Assembly (NCBI GenBank): GCA_002708845.1
Contig: PAPI01000020.1
Location: forward strand, 62,001-126,000
Direction of reading: 5' to 3'
Length of the DNA stretch: 64,000 bases
Source: Leeuwenhoekiella sp.
GTDB taxonomy: Bacteria; Bacteroidota; Bacteroidia; Flavobacteriales; Flavobacteriaceae
The position numbers and the translations under genes are program-made. Below are positions 1 through 10,800 of this stretch, one piece after another (within the stretch, counting starts at the first letter, position 1; each line of letters begins with the position of its first letter). The notes beneath the pieces were generated by a model. It was not told the DNA's origin. It saw only the letters and a list, made by a program, of their open reading frames with translations, and did no database searches.

Positions 1-370
1 TTCTGGAAGAACCGGTACATATACATAAAAAAACCTTCCAATGCATTTTCCAAATAGACTTAAAAATAAAAAATCAGAATATATGCCTCCTATTTTAGAC
101 CAGGTGAAACACCTAGGGTAGTACCAAATTTATGAGTACTTTAAATATTATAATATTTAATGGAAGGATTAGGGTAGTGATACGATGATAAAGAGTATTT
201 AACAAGTAAAAAATAACTAAACCACTTAATTTTTGTTAAAAAGGGGCTAATTCGGTGGAGGTAAAACATCAAGGCTCTGATAAGCCCTTTAAATACTGTG
301 AAATTTTAATTTTAGATAGTTCCTCTTTCTCCGCATAAAAAACCCGCAACTTAAGTTGCGGGTTTTTGCT
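1..370. other. Non-coding left edge
   Basis: No gene is recognised here. The stretch is AT-rich. It holds a small perfect inverted repeat (AGGTG-aaa-CACCT, 102-114) and, at its right end, the terminator of the next gene. An ORF on the minus strand covering 289-495 runs through that terminator palindrome and is taken as spurious. The first bases could be the tail of a gene outside the window. Confidence 0.5.
338..367 (-). terminator. Bidirectional rho-independent terminator
   Basis: A perfect 30 bp palindrome with core CCCGCAACTT/AAGTTGCGGG is flanked by A5 and T5 runs. It lies 3 bp beyond the stop codon of the minus-strand 111-residue gene. It would end that transcript and, being symmetric, any transcript entering from the left. 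Confidence 0.85.
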
Positions 371-706
371 TTAATATAGAATATTATCAAGTACAGACTG
401 CAGTCGTTGCTCGCTGAGTTTAAAGTTTTTATCAGATAAAAAGATATTTTGAATATCTCTGCGAAAGGCGGCGAGCTCCATTTGGCTATAAGCATTTGCC
501 TCTACTGCACGCTGAATGCGTTTAAGACGCTTTTTCTCTGAATCGCCCTGAAGAAGAGCATACATTTTAACAAAGGTCTTTAAAGAAACTTTAGACCGAA
601 TCAATTCTAGTTCTTCCTCTGTTTCTTCTTTATCAACATTGGCACATAACAACAACACATAGGTTTGCAATTCATCTTTCGACCATTTTTCCCCTTTATC
701 TTTCAT
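371..706 (-). CDS. Small helical protein, possibly TerB-like
   Basis: This is a 111-residue, charged, all-helical cytoplasmic protein with no signal peptide or membrane segment. Residues about 14-40 (YVLLLCANVDKEETEEELE) resemble the first helices of the TerB-like fold, where an acidic stretch follows a hydrophobic helix, but the match is weak and no metal-binding function can be claimed. A strong terminator follows immediately, and the gene stands alone: the next minus-strand gene upstream would have to lie beyond 902-2902, which is downstream of its own operon. The coding assignment rests on a clean ATG start, codon quality and the correctly placed terminator. Confidence 0.7.
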   Translation of the reverse strand: MKDKGEKWSKDELQTYVLLLCANVDKEETEEELELIRSKVSLKTFVKMYALLQGDSEKKRLKRIQRAVEANAYSQMELAAFRRDIQNIFLSDKNFKLSEQRLQSVLDNILY

Positions 707-901
707 GGAATTTGATTTTGATTATACCGCTCTATTAAAATTGAAACATCAAGGTTGAAATCTCAAGCGAATCTTAAAGATATGAAAATTAGTCGCTTGC
801 TGAATACTTCAGAATATACTTGCAAATAACTTAGATAGGGCTAGAATAATGAACAGGCCTTATCGAGATAGTAAAGATGTTGATCTTAATTTATAAGAAT
901 T

Positions 902-2902
902 TCAATTTTTAAGCTGTTTCAACGCTTCCTCAACCTCTGTTGTAGGAAGTTTACAAAAGGTTTCCTGACAAACGTAGATATAGGTTTCATAGGGGTCATA
1001 GCGGTTCTCAAATAGCGGCCCGGCCTTGCCGGTAACTGAATAGGCAACCAACACGTTAGGCAAATAATTATTCCAAAGCTCTTTAGTCCGTTTTTCTGCG
1101 TCACTTCCCACAACAACACATTCATAATAGGGATACGCATAGCTTAGCTGTAAATGAAGTGCTGTGGTATAATTTGCAGGATATTGAAGCGTCTTGGATT
1201 GAAGAATTTGAAGCATAGTTTCTGCATTATCCCGGTATGTTTCTAAACCGCTGATTTTGCCTAATTCAAACCCGTTAAGCGCCATTACCGCATTAGGAGA
1301 AGGCATAACATCATCATCAGTTTTATAAATTGAACTGATTAGATTATTGCTCCCGCTGTAACGAAATAATCCCGTTGAAGAATCAAAAAATAAATCCTGA
1401 GCTTTATCAAAAAACACCTGCGCTTTCTCAGCATACGTCATCTTTCCGCTAATTGAATACACATCTAAAGCGGCCCGGGTTAGGTATGCAAAGTCCTCCA
1501 GATAGACTCCGCTTTGTTGGGCTGCAGGTATATGCTTTAATTTCTGAGCATCAGTTGATGCCAAAAATGTAAAAAGCTGCTCGGCTTCAGTCAAATACTG
1601 TTCATCCTGAAATGCTTTATAAGCTTCAGTAAAGGCTGTAATCAGCAACGCGTTCCACGAGGTAATTACTTTATCATCGGTTAGAGGTTTTGGTCTTGTA
1701 GCCCTAAATTGATTAAGTTTAGTCAGCTGATTTTGTAATAATCCCGGGTTCGGAGGCGACTTAAAACCCAACACATAATATTCCGTATTGAATGGATACA
1801 ATTCAAAGTTTTCCTTTGCCTCCTCAAAACTTCCCAGGGCACGTTCCAGTTGATTTTTGGTATAAATATAATATGCACCTTCGCCCTCTTCGGTATCTGC
1901 CCGGATCGAAGATTTAAAACCGCCGGATTCATTTTTTAGTTCGTTTTCAATAAACTGAAGCGTTTGAATAGCGATATTTTTATAAGCTTCCTTCCTAAAA
2001 AGCCGATACGCCCGGGCATAAACACTCACCAGCTGTGCGTTGTCGTAAAGCATTTTTTCAAAGTGCGGAATTTGCCATTTTTCATCTGTGGAATATCTAA
2101 AAAAACCGCCACCCACGTGATCGTAAATTCCGCCTGTGGCTAAAGCATCCAGGGTAAGTTCCACATGTTGCAGGGCTTCATCATCTTTTGAAAGCACCGC
2201 ATAGTTCATTAAAAACAACAATGAAGCCGAAAGCATAAACTTTTGATCTCCGCTATTCCCGCCGTATTCAGAATCCCACAGACTTTTCCATTTAGCAACT
2301 GCATCCTGCATTTGTGATTTGGTAAAAACTGCGGGTTCTGCTTCAGCCTCTATCAAGGTCGCCTGCTGAACACCGGTAGTAATATTGTCAGCAAAGGCAA
2401 TGGCTTTTTCCGGTTGATTTTTATAGAGTTCGCTTAATTTCCCAAGCACCTGAAGCCACTGGGTTTTGGTATGATACGTACCTGCATAAAGCGGCCGCCC
2501 ATCGGGCAGAGCGATCACATTAAGCGGCCAGCCACCCTCGCCTTTTATCAATTGCAGGGCAGTCATATACACCTGATCAATATCCGGACGTTCTTCGCGG
2601 TCTACTTTAATACTTACAAAATCGGCATTCATCACAGCCGCTACCTCCTCATCTTCAAAAGATTCTTTAGCCATCACATGGCACCAGTGGCAGGACGCAT
2701 AACCTATACTGATGACAACCAGTTTTGATTCTTCCTGAGCCTGTTTTAAAGCTGACTCGCTCCAGGGTTGCCAATTAATAGGATTGTGTGCGTGATCCAG
2801 TAGGTACGCACTTTCTGATCCAATTAAAGCATTGGTATATTTGAACTGCTGCTCCTGAGCAAAACCGATTAGTGTAAAAAGAAGAAAGAAGCATCGCAGC
2901 AT
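902..2902 (-). CDS. Secreted DUF255 thioredoxin-fold / AGE-barrel protein
   Basis: This 666-residue protein belongs to the DUF255 (YyaL, SPATA20/SSP411) family. A signal peptide covers about residues 1-15 (cleavage near GFAQ). The thioredoxin-like domain covers about 20-180 with a CHWC pair at Cys71/Cys74 and the family-typical VDREERPD stretch. The rest is an alpha/alpha-barrel related to N-acylglucosamine 2-epimerases, with the family motif PHFEKMLYDN near 275. Family members are usually about 680 residues, so this one is full length. The biochemical role of the family is unsettled. Here it is the last gene of the SusC-SusD-FG-GAP unit, starting 3 bp after the upstream stop, so it may act on envelope proteins or sugars of this locus; that is inference. 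Confidence 0.9.
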   Translation of the reverse strand: MLRCFFLLFTLIGFAQEQQFKYTNALIGSESAYLLDHAHNPINWQPWSESALKQAQEESKLVVISIGYASCHWCHVMAKESFEDEEVAAVMNADFVSIKVDREERPDIDQVYMTALQLIKGEGGWPLNVIALPDGRPLYAGTYHTKTQWLQVLGKLSELYKNQPEKAIAFADNITTGVQQATLIEAEAEPAVFTKSQMQDAVAKWKSLWDSEYGGNSGDQKFMLSASLLFLMNYAVLSKDDEALQHVELTLDALATGGIYDHVGGGFFRYSTDEKWQIPHFEKMLYDNAQLVSVYARAYRLFRKEAYKNIAIQTLQFIENELKNESGGFKSSIRADTEEGEGAYYIYTKNQLERALGSFEEAKENFELYPFNTEYYVLGFKSPPNPGLLQNQLTKLNQFRATRPKPLTDDKVITSWNALLITAFTEAYKAFQDEQYLTEAEQLFTFLASTDAQKLKHIPAAQQSGVYLEDFAYLTRAALDVYSISGKMTYAEKAQVFFDKAQDLFFDSSTGLFRYSGSNNLISSIYKTDDDVMPSPNAVMALNGFELGKISGLETYRDNAETMLQILQSKTLQYPANYTTALHLQLSYAYPYYECVVVGSDAEKRTKELWNNYLPNVLVAYSVTGKAGPLFENRYDPYETYIYVCQETFCKLPTTEVEEALKQLKN

Positions 2903-2905
2903 AAC

Positions 2906-5900
2906 TTACCGGTTGGTTAATGCTTTTTGCACACTGGTGTTTTTCACTTTAAACCATTGTGCTTTATCATTGTTGTTTGCTACTACAATAAATTGATTTT
3001 CACCCACCTTAATTTCGGCAATTTTCTTCGCGTCCTCATTTGCAAAAAAGCCTGATTGCGTAACCGAAAGCGTTTCAAAATTGCCCTTACCATCTCCTAG
3101 CATTAAAATCCCGGTTCCGGCATCATTGCGTGGTGTTTCGATCTCTGAAACAAAAAGATTACCTACTACCAACGCATCCAGATTACCATCAGCATTAAAA
3201 TCTTTAACTAAAATATCGTTGATGCTCGACAACTGAGCGATTCTGGGTAAGGGATGTACTTCAAAATTTCCGGCTCCCTTATTTTCAATGTATACCGAAG
3301 CAAAGGTATCTGCTACGTAATGCAGGGACTTATCAAGTTTTTTCTCCCCATAGATATCGTCAAGCTCTAAAGAAGCAAATATATCATACTGCTTTATTTC
3401 GGCCTTGAGCCCAGGAATCTGTTGAGACGAGCATGAGAAACCTCTAAGCGGAAAATGCTTATCCTCATCGTGATATCCCAAAACAATATCGTACGAACCA
3501 TTCCCGTCAAAATCATTGTAATAAATATCGAAAGGCTCATCAGGAGTTGTCTGGTATTTATAATTTAAACCCATGTTTCCGGCAATAAAATCCATATCTC
3601 CATCCTGATCAAAATCTCCTTTTTCTATTGCGTACCACCATCCGGTTGTATGCTCCAGATCTGCAACAGCTTGTTTTTCTAATACTCCGTCGTTGTTTAC
3701 AAAGACGGTAACAGGCATCCACTCCCCTACCAGAATTAAATCGAAATCATCATCCCCGTCTATATCTTCCCAAAGGGCATCGGTTATCATTCCAATATTT
3801 TCCAATTCGGGTGCCAATTCTTTGGTTTTGTTAATCAGACGCCCGTTCTCATTTACCAGCAACATACTGCTGGCGGGCATAGGGTACTGATGTGGCCAGT
3901 GTCTGCCTCCCACAAACAGGTCAATGTCCCCATCATTATCGTAATCCATAGCTTTTACAGCAGAACCGCTGTCTCTACCAATATTCTGAATAGCTCCTTT
4001 TTTAAAATTTCCTTTTCCGTCATTCAGATAAATTCGATCTACGTAATGAAAATCGTTTACAGGATATTCATTGCCGCCGCTTACCACATACAAATCCTGA
4101 AAGCCATCGCCATCTACGTCAAAAAATAGGGCATCCACATCTTCAAAAGCGTTTTCTTTATCCCAGAAATCGGTGTTTGTTGCTGTGAACGTTCCGGATT
4201 GATCCTGAACGAGAAGTTGGGGTGCATAGCCGCTGGCACCTCCAAAATATAAGTCTTCCAGCCCGTCATTATTTACATCTCCTTTGGCCAGTGCCGGCCC
4301 AAATTGGGACATTTTATGAGGCAACAAAACCTGATTGGAGTAGTCATCGTATTCATTTTCAATATGAACCAGTTGTACCGGCGTAGCTTCGGTTTCTTCA
4401 AACAATACTGATTCATTTTTATTTACAACTGGTTCTACAATCTCTTCTGCATCTTCCATCACCAAAGTCAATTCCTGGTTGCCGGGAACGTTTTGAAGTA
4501 TTGTTTTTTTGCTGTTGGGCCAAATGACCACAAGACTATCTAGTTTTGTACCAGCCCCTAAACCAAAATGAGCGGTTTGTTCGCTGGTACTGTAGATCCC
4601 TCTCACATTGGTAGTTTCAACCAATTGAGCATTGCCCGCATTATAAGCCCGAATTCGTGAGCCCAAAACCGGCTTATGATCCTTACTTGTAAGCTTTACT
4701 CGGAAGTAATTTGAATTTGCTAAATGCTCGGCATTATTTTGATAAATAAAAGCTTCTGCATTGATGTTATTTACAACAAGGTCCAGATCCCCGTCGTTAT
4801 CCAGATCAGCGTAGGCCGCACCATTTGAAAAAGATTCCTGATCAAGACCCCATTCTTCCGTTACTTTATCAAACTCAAGATCTCCTTTGTTTTTAAAAGC
4901 ATAATTTTTCAAAGGTTGAGACGGAATGAGTTCTAAAATATGATCAAGTTCTACAACGTCCCAAACACTAACTTCAGAATCATCATTAGGATGTTCTACT
5001 GCATAATTCTGCAAAGCTTCGGCTACATATTTAGCTACTTTTTTATCTGCATCGGTGTTTCTGATATCACGTAAAAGCCCATTTGAGATGTAGGTATCTT
5101 TTAAGCCGTCATTGTCAAAATCTGCAATAAGATTACTCCAGCTCCAGTCGGTTTTTGCCATTCCAAAAAGTTGCGCAGCGTCGCTGTAGGTTCCGTTTCC
5201 ATTAGCAAGTTGAAACGTATTATACATATACTGATAGTGCCCGCCATCGTCAACCACCTTCCAAAATGCATCCGGGTTCATTCCACTCATATTGGCTTTA
5301 GAGCGGTAATTGTCTTCGGCCGCCATATCAACGGTGAAAATGTCGAGTTCGCCATCATTGTTGATGTCTGCCACATCAACCCCCATACTGTAAAAGGAGA
5401 TATGATTCATGGCTTCGTCAATGATATTGGTAAAGGTTCCGTCCTGATTGTTTATAAAAAGAAAGTCTGGCGCATCGAAATCATTTGCAATATAAAAATC
5501 GGTCCAGCCGTCATTGTTAAAGTCACTGGTCGAAACGGCATTTGGATAGCCTGACCGGGCTACGCCTGCTAAAGAAGAAACTTCCACGAAAGAATTTCCG
5601 CCTCGATTTTTATAGAGCTTGATGTGATATTCAGGTCTTAACAAGTTGGCGCCAGCATATTTGGAATAGCTTCCCGGGTTGGGTGGTTGGGTAAGTAAAA
5701 TCAGATCTAAAAAACCATCTTTATTGTAGTCAAAAAAGGAAGCGTGCCTTGTGCGTTGCTGATCAGCCACACCATATTGCTCAGCCGATTCTGTGAAAGT
5801 CGCATCGCCGTTGTTTATGTACAATAAATTACGTCGTAGATCTGGCTTCTCATCATACAATTCCCTACTCAGGTAAATATCTGGCCAGCCGTCGTTATTG

Positions 5901-6286
5901 ACATCTGCCACCGTAACGCCTGTGGTCCAGCCACCATCGTTTACCAGACCAGAACTTGCGGAAACATCTTCAAAAACCAAATTTCCTGTATTGAGATACA
6001 GTTTACCATCTACCAGATTTCCTGCAAAATAAATATCCTCCAATCCATCCTGATTAAAATCACCAATACCTACTCCTGCCCCACCGTAAAAATTATCGTA
6101 AAGCAAAATATTGCGCTCTGTGTTTTCATCTAAACGGTTATTAAAATGGATACCCGTTTGTGAAGATTCAAGTAAGGTAAATAGTTGTTGCGGCCCTCTT
6201 TGAGTTTGTGCCTGCGCATAAATACCCATAAAATTCAAAGCTATACAGTAGAAGCTGAGGATACAAAATCGGTTCATAACAAGCAT
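2906..6286 (-). CDS. Exported FG-GAP/VCBS repeat protein with ASPIC/UnbV domain
   Basis: This is a 1126-residue secreted protein with a signal peptide ending around YAQA (residue 25-27). It carries about 14 calcium-loop repeats of the form DxNxDGxxD or DxDxDGxxD in two blocks (about residues 70-530 and 660-1080), predicted to form beta-propellers. An ASPIC/UnbV domain separates them (about 545-635, with GLGAGTKLDSLVVIWPN). Such CRTAC1-like proteins often accompany SusC/SusD pairs in Bacteroidota and are thought to bind glycans or proteins at the cell surface; the precise ligand is unknown. ATG at 6286 is used; a second ATG at 6277 is equally plausible. A terminator hairpin lies between SusD and this gene, so its expression relative to SusCD may be damped. 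Confidence 0.9.
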   Translation of the reverse strand: MLVMNRFCILSFYCIALNFMGIYAQAQTQRGPQQLFTLLESSQTGIHFNNRLDENTERNILLYDNFYGGAGVGIGDFNQDGLEDIYFAGNLVDGKLYLNTGNLVFEDVSASSGLVNDGGWTTGVTVADVNNDGWPDIYLSRELYDEKPDLRRNLLYINNGDATFTESAEQYGVADQQRTRHASFFDYNKDGFLDLILLTQPPNPGSYSKYAGANLLRPEYHIKLYKNRGGNSFVEVSSLAGVARSGYPNAVSTSDFNNDGWTDFYIANDFDAPDFLFINNQDGTFTNIIDEAMNHISFYSMGVDVADINNDGELDIFTVDMAAEDNYRSKANMSGMNPDAFWKVVDDGGHYQYMYNTFQLANGNGTYSDAAQLFGMAKTDWSWSNLIADFDNDGLKDTYISNGLLRDIRNTDADKKVAKYVAEALQNYAVEHPNDDSEVSVWDVVELDHILELIPSQPLKNYAFKNKGDLEFDKVTEEWGLDQESFSNGAAYADLDNDGDLDLVVNNINAEAFIYQNNAEHLANSNYFRVKLTSKDHKPVLGSRIRAYNAGNAQLVETTNVRGIYSTSEQTAHFGLGAGTKLDSLVVIWPNSKKTILQNVPGNQELTLVMEDAEEIVEPVVNKNESVLFEETEATPVQLVHIENEYDDYSNQVLLPHKMSQFGPALAKGDVNNDGLEDLYFGGASGYAPQLLVQDQSGTFTATNTDFWDKENAFEDVDALFFDVDGDGFQDLYVVSGGNEYPVNDFHYVDRIYLNDGKGNFKKGAIQNIGRDSGSAVKAMDYDNDGDIDLFVGGRHWPHQYPMPASSMLLVNENGRLINKTKELAPELENIGMITDALWEDIDGDDDFDLILVGEWMPVTVFVNNDGVLEKQAVADLEHTTGWWYAIEKGDFDQDGDMDFIAGNMGLNYKYQTTPDEPFDIYYNDFDGNGSYDIVLGYHDEDKHFPLRGFSCSSQQIPGLKAEIKQYDIFASLELDDIYGEKKLDKSLHYVADTFASVYIENKGAGNFEVHPLPRIAQLSSINDILVKDFNADGNLDALVVGNLFVSEIETPRNDAGTGILMLGDGKGNFETLSVTQSGFFANEDAKKIAEIKVGENQFIVVANNNDKAQWFKVKNTSVQKALTNR

Positions 6287-6307
6287 CTGTAGATTTTAAA
6301 AATAGAC

Positions 6308-6337
6308 AAAAAAGGGAGAGTTTCCTCTCCCTTTTTT
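6308..6337 (-). terminator. Terminator between SusD and the FG-GAP gene
   Basis: The arms AAAAAAGGGAGAG and CTCTCCCTTTTTT form a 13 bp stem with a TTTC loop, ending in a T run on the minus strand. It lies 24 bp past the SusD stop and 22 bp before the FG-GAP start. It may end SusCD transcripts fully or act as an attenuator setting a SusCD excess over the two downstream genes. Confidence 0.8.
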
Positions 6338-6360
6338 ATGGCTAGATCAAAAGAATAAGT

Positions 6361-7884
6361 TTATTCAGTATCCCACCACATACGTGTGGTAAGCAAATCA
6401 GGTCCCTGATCTGAAATCACGGCATTGTAATTCTCAGCATTGAGAACCGCCTCATTAGTTGGATAAACCAGACGACGCGGAATGGTACCTCCTGTTGCGT
6501 TACCATCGTAATTAACCGGAGTAAGTGCCGGTATTCCGGTACGTCTCCAGTTTGCGTAGGCTTCATATTCGTTTAAGAAAATAGCCAGGTAATACTGTGT
6601 ATTAATCTGTTCTAAGGCGTTACCCGCGTCATAGGGATTTGCGTCCAGATAGTCTGATATCTCAGCATCAGAAATAGCAGCTCCGGGATCATACATTGCC
6701 AAATATTTCATCGCGGCAGTCACTTCGTCTTCATAATGTGTTTCCGCTGCGGTAGCTCCACCGGCAAGCCCCCACCTTACGGCAGCTTCAGCAAGCATAA
6801 ACTCTACCTCAGCATAGGTTTGCCAAAACATTGGCGCTCCTTCACTCATTAGAAATTTTGAATTAGGTTCTGAGTAGGTGCTCAGGTCATCGCCACCACT
6901 GTAACTTTGAATTGAAGTCGCATCAAGACCATTAGGCAGCCCTTTTTGATTGGCAGGATTATCATCAACCACTCCATTATCTGGAGGAAGTGCAGCATAT
7001 ACCCGTATTCTTGGATCATCGCGATCTTCAAGCATATCAAGGAACGTTTTGCTGATACGTGCAGAGCGGTCTGCTGTAAACACTTCACCATTCCCGTTTC
7101 TAATGATTCCATTACCACCTGTTTCATGTGTGATAAAGGCAATATCATCATTAGATTCCATCACACCGCCGGAGATTGCTTTACCAGCCCACTCCTGAGC
7201 GGCAGCGGGATCAACCTTAACCATGCGCAGAGCCAATCGTAGCATTAATGAGTTCCCCCATTTCTTCCACTTAGACAGATCGCCGTTGTAAATAATATCT
7301 GCAGTACCTAAACTTGAAGTTCCGCTGCTCAGTGCAGTTGTAGCCTCTTCCAGTTCTTTAAGCATATCTGCATAAATGTCTTCCTGCTTATCATAAATCG
7401 GTCTGGTCTGCCCTTCTATAAAGGCCTTTCCCGCTTCAGAATAAGGAACATCTCCATATAAATCGGTAATTCTGCTATATGCAAAAACACGTAATATTCT
7501 CACCATAGCGTACTCCGGAGAAGCGGTTAGTTCTTCTGATTCCAGCTGAAACTTCATGTCCTCAATCGACTTAATGGTCTGGGGATATTGCGAATCCCAA
7601 TATGCCGAAGAATAAGCTGCATTGTAAAAATACTTATCACCACTCCAGTACCCCTGAGTATTGGCAAGGTGCTGAATCATGGTTGAGCAGTAAATTAAGT
7701 TCCCCCTCCAGGACTCATAGCGCTGTCCTGACGCATATAAAATTGCCTTTGGAAACTTATACTGAAGATCGAGTTCACTTGATTTGGTCGGATCAACGTT
7801 AAGCTCGTCAAAACCTTTGTCGCACGAAACTCCTGCAATTAATACGAGAAGTAGTATCGTCGTTTTTATTAAAATATTTTTCAT
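6361..7884 (-). CDS. susD: SusD-like surface glycan-binding lipoprotein
   Basis: This 507-residue protein has a signal peptide and lipobox (LIAGVSC, acylated Cys21) and belongs to the SusD-like_2 branch of the SusD/RagB family. The N-terminal DKGFDELNVDPT stretch, the helical TPR-like core and the C-terminal YANWRRTGIP region are typical. It would sit on the outer face of the outer membrane as the lid of the SusC channel and bind oligosaccharides. It starts 10 bp after susC and must be co-transcribed with it. Substrate is not visible in the protein; from the neighbouring enzymes a host-type N-glycan is likely. Length is normal for the family. Confidence 0.93.
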   Translation of the reverse strand: MKNILIKTTILLLVLIAGVSCDKGFDELNVDPTKSSELDLQYKFPKAILYASGQRYESWRGNLIYCSTMIQHLANTQGYWSGDKYFYNAAYSSAYWDSQYPQTIKSIEDMKFQLESEELTASPEYAMVRILRVFAYSRITDLYGDVPYSEAGKAFIEGQTRPIYDKQEDIYADMLKELEEATTALSSGTSSLGTADIIYNGDLSKWKKWGNSLMLRLALRMVKVDPAAAQEWAGKAISGGVMESNDDIAFITHETGGNGIIRNGNGEVFTADRSARISKTFLDMLEDRDDPRIRVYAALPPDNGVVDDNPANQKGLPNGLDATSIQSYSGGDDLSTYSEPNSKFLMSEGAPMFWQTYAEVEFMLAEAAVRWGLAGGATAAETHYEDEVTAAMKYLAMYDPGAAISDAEISDYLDANPYDAGNALEQINTQYYLAIFLNEYEAYANWRRTGIPALTPVNYDGNATGGTIPRRLVYPTNEAVLNAENYNAVISDQGPDLLTTRMWWDTE

Positions 7885-7894
7885 GTCTCTTTTT

Positions 7895-10800
7895 TTAAAA
7901 CTTTACATCAACACTTAGTCCGTAACTTCTTGTGGACGGCAGTCCAAAACGCTCAATACCATTTGCAAACGTATTGTTGTAAGCAGATTCCGGATCTATA
8001 TTTTCGGTATTTCTCATCAGGAAGAATAAATTTCGACCTATGAAAGAAACCCGTGCACTTCTTATAAATGTATTCTCCAGTAAACTTGTAGGTAACGAAT
8101 AGCCCAGACTAAGCTGTCTCAACTTTATAAAATCTGCATCCTGAACGTTCGCTTCGGCTATATCATACAATCTTTGGTAGTATGTACTCAGATTTTCAGG
8201 AGAAATAGTAGTAGAGAAATCATTACCTGCAGCATTCACTCCTGTGACGGTCAAACCGTTTTCTCGTCCTACCAGCGTATTGTTACTAGCTCCGTAAAAA
8301 TTAGCGAAAGCGCTGGTTCCTGAGAATATATCACCACCAAACTTACCATCAATCAGGAAAGAAAACTCAAAATTCTTGTAATTGAAAGTGTTTGTGATAC
8401 CCATTGTCCAAGGCGCGACACCCTGACCAATTACGGCATTTGGACCTATAGTAGGAGCTCCATTACTTTCGTATTGAATATTTCCGGCGTCATCGCGAAC
8501 AAAGGTGGTTCCGTAAATCGTAGCTGCAGGATATCCTACCAGGAATCCCGATTGTGAGTTAACTCCATAAGCCGCGTCACCTGGAAAAATAGGGTTACCA
8601 TCATTATCAGTCTTGGTAACTTCGTTTTTGTTGTAAGTAAGATTGTAACTCACATTCCATTCAAAATCTGTGTTTTTAACCGGGCTGCCGCTTAGTAATA
8701 CTTCCACACCTCTGTTTTGAAGCTCTCCAATATTTATACTGGCACTGCTGTAACCGGACGCTGTTGAGGTATTAATATTTACAATATCATTCTCAGTCTT
8801 GTTTGAGTAGTAAGTTAAATCAAGATTTAAGCGACTCTTGAATAAGCGCAGGTCAAGACCTATTTCGTACTCTTTCTTAGAAAATGGCTCCAGATTTTCA
8901 TTAGGTAACGAAGAGTTGTTGATACTACCTAAAGAAACAGTTGGTCCGGTGGCGGTATACGTATCAGTAATGGCATAAGTCAAAGCCAGTTGATATGGAT
9001 CATTAGCACCCCCACCTACATCAGAATAACCCGCTCTTAACTTACCAAAGCTTATCCACTCGGGCATCTCAAAAGCATCTGAGAACACAAAACTTGAATT
9101 TACAGAAGGATAGAAATAGTTATTTGGTGCGGTTTTACCCTCTTTTGAAAGGGTTGAGAACCAGTCATTTCTTCCGGTTACGGTTACATACAGGTAATTT
9201 CTAAATGAAAACTCTGATGAAAAATAAACACCGTTTCTCTTAACGCGGCTCAATTGATAATTGTAATTTCTATTGGCTACATTCTCAATATTTACCAGTG
9301 ACGGAATAACAAAGTCATTTCCAATTAAATTAATAAATTCATTTTTTACGTAGTTGGAGTTGGCACCCACCAAAGTTGAAGTCGCAATATCATCGGTAAT
9401 TTGCTTATCAAAACCTAAAATCACATCGGCATCAACGGTTTTAACGTTAAAGGTTTGCTCCTGCATACCTCCTCTTGGTTTATAGGCTGTACCGTATGGC
9501 TCAACTGAAGTTATACGAGCAGTAAATTGATCTATACCTGTCCTGCCCAAAAGGTACAACTCATCTGTAAATTGATATTTAAGCGTGGTTGAACCTATAA
9601 ATCTATTTTTATCGCTTTCATTGCTAAATCTATAAGCAGTCCAATAAGGGTTCTGATGATATTGGTTCGAAGAAATTAAGAACTCTGTTCCATCTTCATT
9701 AAAACCAGGTTTATAATTATTTATGTCAATGTTAGGAGGTGAAAGTGCAACTGTAAAGTTTCCGTTACCGGGTGAGTCTGAAGTTCGTGGTCTGTTGTTT
9801 ACTTCTTCAATAATGTATTTTCCGCTTACATTCAAGGTAAGTTTATCTGCAAGAACAGCTCCGGCATTTAATGAAAAAGTCTTTCTGTTTAAACCTGCAT
9901 TAGGGGTTATGTCATCGTTAGACAAATCAGTAGCCGAAAAACGTAAATTGTAATTTTCGCCGGCCTGACTGATGGCAACCGTATTAATCGCGGTAGTACC
10001 CGTCTCGTAATACTTATCTATGTTATCACCAGTATAGGTATAAGGACGGCTTACCCCATCAAACTGCACCGCAGAAGATACGCTACCCAATCTGGCTCCC
10101 CATGACTGCATTCCTGCATCTAAGGCTTCCTGCTGAGTTGCAGGAGCTACACCGTTAATGCCCTGCCCGTATGCCGTTTGAAACTCATAAAGATCAGTCA
10201 TTACAGTTTCTAACTGGTAAGAGCTTGAAATATCAATGCCTAGCCCTTTTTGGCCTTTACCGGATTTTGTAGTAATCACAATAACACCGGCAGAGGCCCG
10301 TGAACCATAAAGTGCGGCAGCAGCGCCTCCTTTAAGTACGCTTATACTTTCAATATCATCCGGGTTTACACCAGAAATACCATCACCAAAATCTGAACCG
10401 CCCCATCTACTGGCAGATCCAAGGTTTTGGTTGTTAATAGGAATTCCATCTACAATATATAAAGGCTGAGAAGTACCACTCAAAGATGACACACCCCGTA
10501 TTACCACTTTACTGGTACCTGCCGGTCCGGTAGCTGCACCAGTAATATTTACACCCGCTATTTTACCTTGAAGAGCATTTATTGCATTTACCTGAGGTAC
10601 TTCGGCAACGGCCTCACCACTTACTTCCGTAAGCGAATAACCCAAAGCTTTCTGTTCCTTTTTAATACCTAAAGCTGTCACCACTACGGCATTGAGCTCT
10701 TCGGTACTTTCTTCCATTGCTACGTTGATGACTGATCCTGAAGAAGCAGGACGCTCTGCAGTAACAAAGCCCAGAGCAGAGAATTCAAGAATCGCATTAG

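Noticed and set aside
289-495. 68-residue minus-strand ORF at the left edge
   Set aside because: It overlaps the terminator and the 111-residue gene in another frame.
5171-5554. 127-residue plus-strand ORF inside the FG-GAP gene
   Set aside because: Mirror of the repeated calcium loops on the other strand; no independent support.
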